The notes under the pieces are model-generated. The model ran no database searches, was not told where the DNA came from, and saw nothing but the letters and a program-made list of their open reading frames with translations. Position numbers and translations under genes: made by a program. Shown piece after piece: positions 15,363 through 23,824 of a DNA stretch of 33,209 nt (position 1 is the stretch's first letter; the number at the start of each line of letters is the position of its first letter). The DNA comes from PCC-6802 sp031388585 (GTDB lineage: Bacteria; Cyanobacteriota; Cyanobacteriia; Pseudanabaenales; Pseudanabaenaceae): NCBI GenBank assembly GCA_031388585.1, contig JANMRU010000255.1, positions 1 to 33,209 on the forward strand, read 5' to 3'.

Positions 15363-15686
15363 TTAACGAACAGCAGCAAATAGATCTCGCCCCCAATCAG
15401 AGCGAAAGCCATTTGTGACTTTCCTAAATATCACACTCCAGCGTAGAGCTTGTTCGCTAGCATTATTTGTCGGCGGGATTGTGGGGTCATCTAAGAACAG
15501 AAACAAGTTTTCCCGTAACTCAAGATAACGCTTCCGCAATCTCATTCCATCTTCTTGGGTAGGCAACAGAGCTAGAACTGTTTCAAGGTCTCGATACAAC
15601 CGACATCGATATTGGTAACGAGTTGATTCTGCTAACTCTGACCAACGTCTATGCAGTACAAAAGCTCGGAGGATAAGCTTCAAACT
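15363..15686 (-). pseudogene. IS66-family transposase remnant (C-terminal fragment)
   Basis: About 106 codons of an IS66 DDE transposase, from a position before TRYQYRCRLYRDLE to the C-terminal catalytic-Glu block PPTNNASEQALRWSVIFRK, then VTNGFRSDWGRDLFAAVR and a stop. Family members are about 450-520 residues, so the N-terminal three quarters are missing; an in-frame stop (15687-15689) lies just upstream. The normal end after AAVRS is also gone. The 15113-15362 gap to the 2-OGDC gene holds no gene, and may contain debris of the same insertion. Its left edge is the 14-bp palindrome TAGGCTTAAGCCTA (15110-15123) overlapping the 2-OGDC stop. The element is dead and not a gene. Confidence 0.8.
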
Positions 15687-15690
15687 CTAA

Positions 15691-16152
15691 TTATTCATGC
15701 CGATCAACTATGTTCCGATCGCTAGATTCCTCTGCATGAGGTTTAATCTGATGTCCAAGCTTGCAGCCAATTGGGAAAGTGGATTGATAAGGGCTGGTGC
15801 GCTTGCCAAACAGAGTATAACGGTTATCCCTAATCTGGATATAGGCGCGATCGCCAATCCATTTCATCCCAGGCATAGCCCGATAAGCTGACACAAAAAT
15901 ATTCCCTAAAGGCAATAAGCGCCCGATTTCCTCCGCAGCATCACTGCCTTGCCATTTTTGCTCAGGATTTGCCGCATCGATCAAAATCATTCCCATTTCA
16001 CAGTCTTGGGATGAAATCTTAAAGCTTTGCAACGTTTCAAGATCCTGCATTGGCACATAGTCAAATAGAACTCCCTTGTCCAGTTTCTCTAAAACCTGAA
16101 CGAGGCTAACGCAGAGATTACAATTGCCATCATAGATAACGTGATAAGACAT
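15691..16152 (-). CDS. DCC-family (DUF393) thiol-disulfide oxidoreductase
   Basis: A 153-residue protein with the family signature at its start: YDGNCNLC, with C11 and C14 in the C-x-x-C arrangement named for the DCC family. LFDYVPMQDLE and the downstream GSDAAEEIGRLL also fit DUF393. Members are thioredoxin-like and are presumed to exchange thiols and disulfides; partners are unknown. The ATG at 16152 is preferred over a TTG three codons upstream because SYHVIYDG matches family N-termini. The tail after residue ~125 (QSTFPIGCKLGHQIKP) is less typical. The stop is only a few bases from the IS66 remnant, so the 3' end may have been altered by that insertion. recN lies upstream on the same strand, 18 bases away. 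Confidence 0.8.
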   Translation of the reverse strand: MSYHVIYDGNCNLCVSLVQVLEKLDKGVLFDYVPMQDLETLQSFKISSQDCEMGMILIDAANPEQKWQGSDAAEEIGRLLPLGNIFVSAYRAMPGMKWIGDRAYIQIRDNRYTLFGKRTSPYQSTFPIGCKLGHQIKPHAEESSDRNIVDRHE

Positions 16153-16170
16153 AAGCACCAACTGTAGATC

Positions 16171-17952
16171 TTAGGTTGATAATGTTCGTGAGATTTGCTG
16201 CTTGAGTTCGACAGCTTGACTGAGCAGAGATTCGGCAAATACAACAGCGCTATCTTTGGATTTCCCTTTTTTCTTGCTTGTCTCGGCTGTAACACTACCC
16301 CCACCTGCAATTTGGGCGAGTTCTTGTTTGCGTTGGTCGAGTTCTAATAATTGTACTCGCACCGTTGTACGCTCAGCGATCGCACCCACACCATTCGATG
16401 CCGCAACAGATTCTGTCACTATATGCTTAGAGACCTGGAAATGCCGATCGGCGATCGCAGCCACAATTGGTTGGTGTGTCACGCATAACACCTGGCGATC
16501 GCGACCGAGTTGATATAGCTGGAGCGCAATCGCCTGCGATACCCGGCCAGATACACCGACATCAATTTCGTCAAATACTAAGGTCCCAATTGGATCGATT
16601 TGAGCAAAGCAGGTTTTTAGTGCCAGTAGAAAGCGGCTCATTTCACCGCCAGAAGCAGTTTCGTTGATTGGTTGTAGCGGCTCACCCGGGTTAGGACTAA
16701 ATTCAAATGTAATCCGATCTGCGCCAGAAGATATTGGCTCGATCGCGGAGATCGCCACGCGAAACTGTACTTTTTCCATTGCTAAAGACTGTAGAACGGT
16801 AATCAGTTTTTGTTCTAGTTGCAGTGCTGCGGTTTGGCGCAATTTGGTTAGAACAGTGCAGGCTGCTTGCAAAGCTTTGAGATCGGTCGCTGCTATTTTC
16901 TCTAATTCTTCAATTGATTGTGACTCATTCGTGAGACCATCAAGCTCTTGGTGGAGTTTTTGGGCGTAGGCGATCGCTTCAGTGAGTGTCGGTCCGTACT
17001 TGCGGCAAATTTGCTTGAGTAATCTAATTCGATCTTCGATTGTTTGTAAGCGATCGGGATCGCTTTCTAAATTATCGCCGTAGTTATTAATCTGTCTGCC
17101 TGCCTCTTCGACTTGAGCTAGTGCTCCAGATACTAGTTCTAATATATCTTCTAAACTAGTATCTACAGCTACCATCTCATTGAGAATTGATTCGGCTTTG
17201 CCAAGTAAGTCGGCACAGGCAGAACTACTATCGTTTTGATATAAAGCCTCGTAGATTTCATAGCTTTGTTGTTGCAGATCGACGCTATGGGATAGACGAG
17301 TACGCTCGTTCTCTAGAGCGCTCATCTCATTGACATCCTCAAGGTTGGCAGCATCCAACTCCTGAATTTGATATTGCAGGATATCGATTTGTTGCAGGCG
17401 GGTGCGATCGCGATTTTGACGTTCTAAAAGTTGCAGGCGAGATTTTTCCTTGATTTCAAACAACTTCGCTACTGTTTCTCGCCGTTGCCAGAGCTCCGCA
17501 CCACCAAAGTTGTCAAGCCATTCCCGCTGCATTGTCCCCCGACCTAGTAATACCGTTTGTCCCTGCGCCGTAATTTCTACTAAATGTTCGCGTAGCGACT
17601 CGATTTGTTGCTTATTCACGACAACGCCGTTGAGGCGAGTACGGTTAGAGCGCGTCGTAATCTCTCGGCTGCACACCAATATATTGCCTTCTAGCGGCTC
17701 GATCTGCTGCTCAGTTAACCAATTGAGGACATTGGGAGTGGCGATCGCAAAAGTTGCTTCAACCATGCCCCGTTCTTTACCAGTCCGCAAAGCTCGCGCC
17801 GTCACCTTTCCCCCCAGAGCGGCATCAAGTGCATCCAGGATAATTGACTTACCCGCACCAGTCTCACCCGTCATGATGTTAAGACCTGGGTAAAGTTCTA
17901 GTTCCAAGCTATCAATTAGGGCAAAGTTTTCGATCTTCAGGCTTAAGAGCAT
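16171..17952 (-). CDS. recN: DNA repair protein RecN
   Basis: SMC-like ATPase of 593 residues used in double-strand break repair, where it organises broken ends for RecA. The N-terminus LSLKIENFALIDSLELELYPGLN and the Walker A motif GETGAGKS (residues 29-36) are typical. A central coiled coil (about 155-360) is rich in Gln, Glu and Leu. The C-terminal half has the ABC signature NETASGGEMSRFLLALK and Walker B LVFDEIDVGVSG. VTHQPIVAAIADRHFQVSK follows. Length matches the family (about 550-600). The Ser/Lys tail TSKKKGKSKDS near 560 is a small lineage feature. It probably shares a transcript with the DCC gene. Confidence 0.96.
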   Translation of the reverse strand: MLLSLKIENFALIDSLELELYPGLNIMTGETGAGKSIILDALDAALGGKVTARALRTGKERGMVEATFAIATPNVLNWLTEQQIEPLEGNILVCSREITTRSNRTRLNGVVVNKQQIESLREHLVEITAQGQTVLLGRGTMQREWLDNFGGAELWQRRETVAKLFEIKEKSRLQLLERQNRDRTRLQQIDILQYQIQELDAANLEDVNEMSALENERTRLSHSVDLQQQSYEIYEALYQNDSSSACADLLGKAESILNEMVAVDTSLEDILELVSGALAQVEEAGRQINNYGDNLESDPDRLQTIEDRIRLLKQICRKYGPTLTEAIAYAQKLHQELDGLTNESQSIEELEKIAATDLKALQAACTVLTKLRQTAALQLEQKLITVLQSLAMEKVQFRVAISAIEPISSGADRITFEFSPNPGEPLQPINETASGGEMSRFLLALKTCFAQIDPIGTLVFDEIDVGVSGRVSQAIALQLYQLGRDRQVLCVTHQPIVAAIADRHFQVSKHIVTESVAASNGVGAIAERTTVRVQLLELDQRKQELAQIAGGGSVTAETSKKKGKSKDSAVVFAESLLSQAVELKQQISRTLST

Positions 17953-18051
17953 ATTGCATGACTCGCGAATACTTGCTACGAGTCATCGTAACCTACTCAC
18001 TTCACGATTAGGCAGTTTATATGAATTATTGATCGGCTTTGTCAAACTTTC

Positions 18052-19542
18052 TTATTCTGCCACCAGAATTAACCCCGATCGCGCCGAAATCGACAAACTG
18101 AGTATGGAAAGTTCTGGTGTTGATTCCCATGAGACTTCGCCTTTGCCATATACTATTCGTGTAGGTAGATGAGAATTCTCTCCTAACTGCACAGCGAAGC
18201 TAATATTTTCTGGTTCCGTACCAGCATTTATTACTATGATCGCCACTTCAAAAGCAAGTTGACGTGCAAACACATAAACTTGCCGCTCGGCAAACAGAAT
18301 ATGATATTTGCCAACCCTTAAGGCAGGATGGGCGTGACGCAGTGAGATCAACTGACGGTGATAGTTCAAAGCTGATTTATCCCATTCAGACTCTGCGGGG
18401 AAAGCTCGCCGACAATCTGGATCGTTGGCTCCCGCTAATCCCACCTCATCACCGTAGTAAATACTGGGAGCACCAGGGAAAGTCATTAATAGGATCGTGG
18501 CTAATTCGACGCTTGCTTGCGCTTCTCCGACAGAATTATCCTTATCGCCACTGGCAATTGTGAGCAACCTGGCCGTATCGTGGCTATCCAATAGATTTAG
18601 TTGGGTTAGCTGAATTTCCCAGTCGTACTGAGCCAATAACTCGGTAATTTTGTGGCCGTAACCAGCAGCATCAACCGCTGGGAAAGTTTCGTAGTGTCGT
18701 CCTTCCACATGCTCTTTCACAACGCGATCGCCTGCGGTAAATGCAATCGTAGGGCCGGTAAACAGATAATTCATCACCCCATCAAACTGCGAGCCATCTA
18801 GCCATTCACTGGCCTCTCCCCAAATTTCGCCGACGATGTACGCTTCCAGATTTATAGCTTTGACGCGATCGCGAAATTCTTGCCAAAAACCTGGAGTCTT
18901 AATGCAGTTAGGAACGTCCAATCGCCAACCATCAACTCCAAGCTCAATCCAGTATTCGGCAATCCGCATGATGTATTCTCGTACTTCAGCGTTGTCATGG
19001 TTAAACTCGGGTAGAGCACGGTTACCTATCCAACTGGTGTAGTTGGCGGGGCGATCGCCATCATAAGGACATAGCGGCCAGTCTTCGATCTTGAACCAAT
19101 CTAACCAAGGTGAATGCGGCCCATTTTCTAGAATGTCGTTAAAAAAGAAAAAGCCTCGACTGGCATGGTTGAAAACTCCATCCAACACCACTTTGATCTG
19201 ACGTTGATGCGCTGCATCTAGCAGTTGAGTAAAAGCCCCATTACCACCCAGCAGAGGGTCAATTTGGTAATAGTCGTGGGTGTGATAGCGGTGGTTGCAT
19301 GCAGACTGAAAGATGGGAGTGAAATAGATGGCATTAATCCCCAAGTCTTGCAGATAATCTAGCCGATCGATCGCTCCCCATAGATTGCCGCCTTTGTATC
19401 CTTGTAGCGTGGGCATTGCCTCCCAAACTTCTAACGATGTCGATGCGATCGACTTCGGGGGTACTTTCCCTCTGGCAAAGCGATCGGGGAATATTTGATA
19501 AAAAACGGCGTGCTTAACCCAATCTGGTGTGTGAATCTGCAT
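18052..19542 (-). CDS. GH13 alpha-amylase family enzyme (neopullulanase/maltogenic type)
   Basis: Glycoside hydrolase of 496 residues acting on alpha-glucans or maltodextrins. It begins at HTPDWVKHAVFYQIFPDRFARG, as in neopullulanase/cyclomaltodextrinase-like enzymes, but lacks their N-terminal CBM domain. Motif I is VVLDGVFNHASRG (near 118). Motif II is GWRLDVPN with nucleophile D209. Motif III is VGEIWG with acid/base E239. Motif IV is LLDSHDT with D322 as stabiliser. A short beta-rich domain closes the protein (about 410-496). No signal peptide is seen, so it likely acts in the cytosol on glycogen-derived oligosaccharides. Exact specificity (hydrolase or transglycosidase) is open. Confidence 0.92.
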   Translation of the reverse strand: MQIHTPDWVKHAVFYQIFPDRFARGKVPPKSIASTSLEVWEAMPTLQGYKGGNLWGAIDRLDYLQDLGINAIYFTPIFQSACNHRYHTHDYYQIDPLLGGNGAFTQLLDAAHQRQIKVVLDGVFNHASRGFFFFNDILENGPHSPWLDWFKIEDWPLCPYDGDRPANYTSWIGNRALPEFNHDNAEVREYIMRIAEYWIELGVDGWRLDVPNCIKTPGFWQEFRDRVKAINLEAYIVGEIWGEASEWLDGSQFDGVMNYLFTGPTIAFTAGDRVVKEHVEGRHYETFPAVDAAGYGHKITELLAQYDWEIQLTQLNLLDSHDTARLLTIASGDKDNSVGEAQASVELATILLMTFPGAPSIYYGDEVGLAGANDPDCRRAFPAESEWDKSALNYHRQLISLRHAHPALRVGKYHILFAERQVYVFARQLAFEVAIIVINAGTEPENISFAVQLGENSHLPTRIVYGKGEVSWESTPELSILSLSISARSGLILVAE

Positions 19543-19558
19543 AATTTACTTTTTGTGA

Positions 19559-19592
19559 GATTGCGGGGACGCTAAGGGTGCGACCCGCAATC
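19559..19592. terminator. hairpin between RTX gene and amylase gene
   Basis: GATTGCGGG (19559-19567) pairs with CCCGCAATC (19584-19592) around a 16-nt loop, downstream of the RTX stop on the minus strand and 16 bases before the amylase ATG. No T-run follows, so it may attenuate read-through rather than stop it. Confidence 0.35.
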
Positions 19593-19646
19593 AATTTGCA
19601 ATCAGTTACCGTACCTTGACAAAAATTCTTGCCAGTATGCGTTTCC

Positions 19647-21194
19647 CTAAGCAATAATTTCTATAGCTGGAAGACCGCCAATTCCAGGAGCTCCACCTGT
19701 AATCGGAATAGAAATAAGGGGTAAATCCAATAGTCGTGCAAACTTTACAAAACTTGTACCAGTACCACCACCATCACGATCGATGTAAACGCCACCACCA
19801 TTACTTAAATCAAAGTAGAATGCCGCAATGCCTATAGGTACGACTAAGTTGGGATTTGGTTGCCCAATCCCAACACTCACACTAAAGTTCGCACCTGGTA
19901 GTCCACCCGAAACTAAACCAGCACCAAAAGCAGAGGCGGAAATCTGAATCACATCAGCAGGTACTCCCGCCCCTACCAATGGGGTAGGAATATAGTCGGT
20001 AATTTCATCAACCTCCCCTGGCGTAAAATTGACAAACTGGAAGAAGTCACTACCACTACCACCAGTGAGTGTATCAATACCTTTATTCCCAACTAGGGTA
20101 TCGGCACCAGACCCACCATCGATACTATCATTCCCAGTCCCACCATCCATAAAGTCACTGCCATCGTTGCCAGTCAAGACATCATCATTATTTGTCGTTA
20201 CCAACTTAAAGCCGTTAGCTGAAGTGGCAATTCCGGAATTAGGTGAAAAAGAGTCCCCGATAGTAGTTCCGACTAAAATTTTGCCCTGGATATCCCCCCC
20301 AGATTTACCATTGCCAACTGTATAGGTTGATGTTGTATCGGTATTGGCGGTATCCACTGAGGTAATAAACTGACCGTTAATTGCTAGATTCTGAGAGCCA
20401 GGTGCCAATAGCTGTTCTCGTGTTACTCCGATCGCAGTAATTGTATTAGTAGCAGGCTGACTATTTCCTAAGGAACTTCCCGCTGTGCCATTAATTTCAA
20501 TGACCGTTGCGCCGACTGAATTAGTTGAGACCTTGATGGTCGCATTTCGATCTAGCTCACTAATGTTGATGGTGTCACCAGTGCTGAAGTCATTGATGAT
20601 ATCAGAGCCACCAAAGCCTCCTCTATCTCGAACTACCTGCTCTGCACCTACAAAGGCAGTTAAATCGCCTGAAATCGCGGTAAAGAATTGGAACTCATCA
20701 TCGCCGTCTTCGCCAAACATATCATTGTTATCACTGCCACCGATCAGGGTGTCATTGCCATCTGCCCCCAGCATACGATCCCTACCCCGACCCGCAATCA
20801 GCAAATCATTCCCCAAATTACCATTCATGAGATTCCCATTTTGGACACTACCATAAATGGTGTCGTTACCTTGCCCCCCAAACAAGGTGTTACCCCCATT
20901 GGTAGAAGCAATCAACAAATCCTTACCTCGGTTCCCCCCCAAGCTATCGGCACTGAAGCCAAAACGAGCACCCACTAGAGTATCATTACCTTGTCCTCCG
21001 AATAGGCTATCATTACCGCCTGCGGTTTGCGTAAGACTATCGGCAAATAAAATATCATCATCAGCATTTCCATTTAGTATATCGGAGCCACTGTTGCCAT
21101 ATAGAGAATCATTACCTGCTAGACCTATAGCGCTATCACCCTCTGGAGTCGCTAGATAAGAGTCGTTAGCACTTGTTCCTGTAAAAATAGCCAT
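19647..21194 (-). CDS. RTX (hemolysin-type calcium-binding repeat) protein
   Basis: A 515-residue protein predicted to be secreted by a type I system and to bind Ca2+. Nonapeptide RTX repeats of GGxGxDxUx type occur in two blocks: about residues 22-170 (GNDSLYGNSGSDILNGN, GGQGNDTLVG, GGQGNDTIYG, GADGNDTLIGG) and about 333-385 (TNNDDVLTGNDGSDFMDGG, GGTGNDSIDGGSGADTLVG). Between them are beta-rich segments with FSTGDTINISEL. The C-terminal ~110 residues include YIDRDGGGTGTSFVKFARL, a common end of such proteins. There is no N-terminal signal peptide, as expected for type I export. The ATG at 21194 has a good AAGGAG site upstream. No hemolysin enzyme domain or type I exporter is nearby, so a structural or S-layer/adhesion role is more likely than toxin. 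Confidence 0.9.
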   Translation of the reverse strand: MAIFTGTSANDSYLATPEGDSAIGLAGNDSLYGNSGSDILNGNADDDILFADSLTQTAGGNDSLFGGQGNDTLVGARFGFSADSLGGNRGKDLLIASTNGGNTLFGGQGNDTIYGSVQNGNLMNGNLGNDLLIAGRGRDRMLGADGNDTLIGGSDNNDMFGEDGDDEFQFFTAISGDLTAFVGAEQVVRDRGGFGGSDIINDFSTGDTINISELDRNATIKVSTNSVGATVIEINGTAGSSLGNSQPATNTITAIGVTREQLLAPGSQNLAINGQFITSVDTANTDTTSTYTVGNGKSGGDIQGKILVGTTIGDSFSPNSGIATSANGFKLVTTNNDDVLTGNDGSDFMDGGTGNDSIDGGSGADTLVGNKGIDTLTGGSGSDFFQFVNFTPGEVDEITDYIPTPLVGAGVPADVIQISASAFGAGLVSGGLPGANFSVSVGIGQPNPNLVVPIGIAAFYFDLSNGGGVYIDRDGGGTGTSFVKFARLLDLPLISIPITGGAPGIGGLPAIEIIA

Positions 21195-21604
21195 TTGAAT
21201 CCCTCACTCCTTCATCTTTTAACTTGAATATGTATCTTATATCAACTTTGACAGGCAAGACAGATAGTAGTGATGCGGCATTCTACTACAGACTTTGTTT
21301 AAACCTACCCTTAGCCGTTGAAAGTATCACAATAGCGACTATTAAAGGTTGCACCTTTCGGTATAACTGGAATTTAGGCTGCCTCTGCTTGAACATTGAT
21401 GCAAAGATCTGATCCCCTACGTTAATCTCATACTGGCAAGCTCTCAATTGATCGGCTAGAAATATCTGCCAATTAGCTGCTATATGATTCTTCTGGGCTA
21501 CGAACAAATCTGATACTCGGGAAAGGAGATACTTGCAGCATACCTCAGATTGCTTGGCATTAATGCTGTCGAGCCTATTCTTGGAAGGCTCTTTTCTATG
21601 GGAT
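21195..21604. other. 410-base gap without a convincing gene
   Basis: The region between the GIY-YIG-like gene and the RTX gene should hold the RTX promoter near its left end. A minus-strand open frame at 21286-21507 needs a TTG start, has no ribosome-binding site and resembles no family. I see no RNA gene or repeat in it. Confidence 0.5.
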
Positions 21605-22198
21605 TTATTTCACAAAAGGAGCACTCCAGAGCTGCCAATTTTCTTTGTTGAATGGGGGCTTCCACCGTAAAATCAGGCTTAGTTCCAACTTTTGTCTAAG
21701 TTGGACATCTGGAGGAACTTCCCAGTAAAACGCCGTTGATATCCCTTCAGCTATCCCATACGTGAAGTGTAACTGTTTGTAATTTTCGACATATCGTTTG
21801 CAATCGTGGTAACTTGACCAACGCCGATCTGCTTTATGAGTTTGACCCACATAAAGCAGAATCTGCGCTACCGTATCAATTACAAAATATAGACATGAGT
21901 CGCTACCAATTTCAGAAGGGCGATCAAAGAAAAAGAAGTTATGCAGCCTTAAACTAAACGGATCGATGTCTTCTCCATGAGTAGAAGCTTGATGAGACAG
22001 CAGATCGAATAATTCACCTTGTTGGACAGATTGACCTTGCCGCATTTCTTGTTGATGTTTGACAATACTCTCTTTCCATTTTTTTAGAGTAGCGCCATCC
22101 ATTGCCCAAATCGGTTGGGCGGGCTGCGACGACCTGACTTGATATTTGACCTCTGCGTCCGAGAATAAGAATTGCTGTTCATTCTTTTGTTTTGACAT
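21605..22198 (-). CDS. GIY-YIG-like nuclease-domain protein
   Basis: A 197-residue protein, using the ATG at 22198 that has GGAG nine bases upstream; a longer frame exists but is less likely. The C-terminal half resembles the GIY-YIG fold: CLYFVIDTVAQILLYVGQTHKADRRW (near residue 104-130) gives the Y..V-x-LYVGQT-x5-R-W pattern, with further conserved residues in YKQLHFTYGIA and a terminal helix with LELSLILRWKPPFN. The last motif (an acidic or E residue then KPPFN) is common in this domain of cyanobacterial proteins. The N-terminal ~90 residues (QQFLFSDAEVKYQV, AMDGATLKKWK) are unfamiliar. Nuclease activity is inferred by fold only. The gene lies downstream of dnaJ on the same strand. Confidence 0.7.
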   Translation of the reverse strand: MSKQKNEQQFLFSDAEVKYQVRSSQPAQPIWAMDGATLKKWKESIVKHQQEMRQGQSVQQGELFDLLSHQASTHGEDIDPFSLRLHNFFFFDRPSEIGSDSCLYFVIDTVAQILLYVGQTHKADRRWSSYHDCKRYVENYKQLHFTYGIAEGISTAFYWEVPPDVQLRQKLELSLILRWKPPFNKENWQLWSAPFVK

Positions 22199-22276
22199 GC
22201 ACAGCTCCGATTGTTTGAGGGCAGGCACAGAGGTACTGCCCTACGATTGTTGATACAATTTTCCGTGGGATCACCA

Positions 22277-23407
22277 TCACCTATGGAAAATACCGCCCAA
22301 GAAGCCTTCAATACCTCCCTTCGCAGCTCCACCTTTATATTTTTCCAGGAGTTTTTCTAGAACTTCTCGTTCTTCTCCACTTAGTTTTGTGGGAATATCT
22401 ACCCTCACGGTAATCAGATGATCGCCTCTGGCGACAGGATTACCCAATTTCGGCACACCCAAACCTTCTAAGGTCAATACCGTACCCGGTTGTGTGCCCG
22501 AAGGAATGGTTAAGGGTTTCTTGCCATCAACAGTATCGATCGCAATTTTATCGCCTAAAATCGCCTGCAGGTAAGCAATCTTGACTTCAGAGATAATGTT
22601 GATGCCTTCGCGCTCAAACTCATGATCGGATTGTACGAATAGATAAACGTACAGATCGCCAGCTGGTCCTCCTTTCTGCCCAGCATCACCTTCACCCGAT
22701 ACGCGCAACCGTGTGCCACTGTCTACACCAGCCGGAATCGTAATTTTTAGCTTTTTAGTTACCTGATTTAAGCCGTTACCGCCGCAAGCCTCACATTTCT
22801 CCTCAATCATCTGACCAGTGCCATTACAGGTCGGGCAAGCAGATACTTGAGTAAAACTACCAAAAGGGGTGCGGGTAGCGCGACGCACTTGCCCTGAACC
22901 ACTACAGGTACTACAAGTACGGGGTTTGGTGCCTGGTTTTGCACCAGAGCCAGAGCAGTTTGTACAGGTTTCTAGGTGAGAAACATTGATTTGCTTGTCG
23001 CCACCAAAGATCGCTTCACGAAACTCAAGTTTTTGATCGACCCTTAGGTCATTACCGCGTGTTGGGCCACTACGGCGACGAACTTGTTGACCGCCTCCCC
23101 CTGAAAAGCCACTGAAAAAGCTCTCAAAGATGTCAGCAAACCCACCCATGTCACCAAAGTCTTGATATCCGCCACTTGCAGCTGCACCTGATACGCCTTG
23201 CTCGCCAAAGCGATCATAGCGTGAGCGGCTTTCAGGCTCAGACAAAACTTCGTAGGCTCGGTTTATTTCTTTGAAGCGCTCGTCAGCACCGTCTTCCTTG
23301 TTAACGTCAGGATGGTACTTTCGTGCCAAGCGTCGATATGTCCGCTTGATCTCCTCTTTGTCTGCATCACGAGAGACTCCAAGGATTTCATAATAATCAC
23401 GAGCCAT
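22277..23407 (-). CDS. dnaJ: chaperone protein DnaJ (type I)
   Basis: Hsp40 co-chaperone of 376 residues that stimulates DnaK ATPase and delivers unfolded clients. The J-domain (1-70) has HPD at residues 32-34. A Gly/Phe-rich linker runs from about 75 to 112. The zinc-binding domain has four CxxCxGxG repeats: CTNCSGSG, CSTCSGSG, CPTCNGTG and CEACGGNG. The C-terminal substrate domains follow to the end, GGIEGFLGG. This is a full type I DnaJ. No dnaK or grpE is adjacent in the window, and no CIRCE element is visible in the 80-base gap upstream (23408-23487). An Hsp70-like protein 1.6 kb away is of a different type. Confidence 0.96.
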   Translation of the reverse strand: MARDYYEILGVSRDADKEEIKRTYRRLARKYHPDVNKEDGADERFKEINRAYEVLSEPESRSRYDRFGEQGVSGAAASGGYQDFGDMGGFADIFESFFSGFSGGGGQQVRRRSGPTRGNDLRVDQKLEFREAIFGGDKQINVSHLETCTNCSGSGAKPGTKPRTCSTCSGSGQVRRATRTPFGSFTQVSACPTCNGTGQMIEEKCEACGGNGLNQVTKKLKITIPAGVDSGTRLRVSGEGDAGQKGGPAGDLYVYLFVQSDHEFEREGINIISEVKIAYLQAILGDKIAIDTVDGKKPLTIPSGTQPGTVLTLEGLGVPKLGNPVARGDHLITVRVDIPTKLSGEEREVLEKLLEKYKGGAAKGGIEGFLGGIFHR

Positions 23408-23487
23408 AGGCTATTCACTCAGTCGCTTAAAATTTTGATACCTATCTTAATTTAACTCAGCATTCACATTTCTGCCACTATTAACAA

Positions 23488-23784
23488 TTAGGGACGAGTC
23501 TTAACCGATACATCACCGTTAACCATCGTTTGGCAGGCAAGGCGATAGTTATCAGGTTTGCGTTTTAGCTTTTTATTCTCAAAATCGGTGCGCGCGGACA
23601 GATGCTCAATACCTTCGACGATTTCGACCGTGCATGTACCGCATTGCCCATAGCCTCCGCAGTTGGTCAACTTACCGACAAATTTATATAGATCTATACC
23701 GTTTTCTACAGCTTTTATGCGTAAATTGGCACCATTCATCGCAATTACTTCTTTCCCTTCTTCGACAAAATTGATGTTAGCCAT
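23488..23784 (-). CDS. 2Fe-2S ferredoxin (adrenodoxin-like cysteine spacing)
   Basis: A 98-residue electron carrier. Cluster ligands are C42, C48 and C51 in NCGGYGQCGTC, and C84 in RLACQT. The first two cysteines are separated by five residues (C-x5-C-x2-C-x32-C), as in adrenodoxin/ISC-type ferredoxins. Photosynthetic PetF has four between them, so this is not the main photosystem I acceptor. Basic residues (KKLKRKPDNY) precede the last Cys. Partners are unknown; it may serve Fe-S assembly or a specific reductase. It sits between cobI and dnaJ on the same strand, with a 40-base gap from cobI. Start ATG fits family N-termini. Confidence 0.88.
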   Translation of the reverse strand: MANINFVEEGKEVIAMNGANLRIKAVENGIDLYKFVGKLTNCGGYGQCGTCTVEIVEGIEHLSARTDFENKKLKRKPDNYRLACQTMVNGDVSVKTRP

Positions 23785-23824
23785 AGCTGGGGAGTTAACT
23801 TTTGTAAATCAAATATTAAATTTA

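Noticed and set aside
20029..21159. Several plus-strand open frames opposite the RTX gene
   Set aside because: They are mirror images of the biased RTX repeat codons (Pro/Ser/Leu-rich) and carry no independent signal.
21286..21507. Minus-strand 73-codon frame between RTX and GIY-YIG-like genes
   Set aside because: Needs a TTG start, has no ribosome-binding site and no recognisable motif.
23408..23487. CIRCE heat-shock operator before dnaJ
   Set aside because: The TTAGCACTC-N9-GAGTGCTAA pattern is absent from the 80-base gap.
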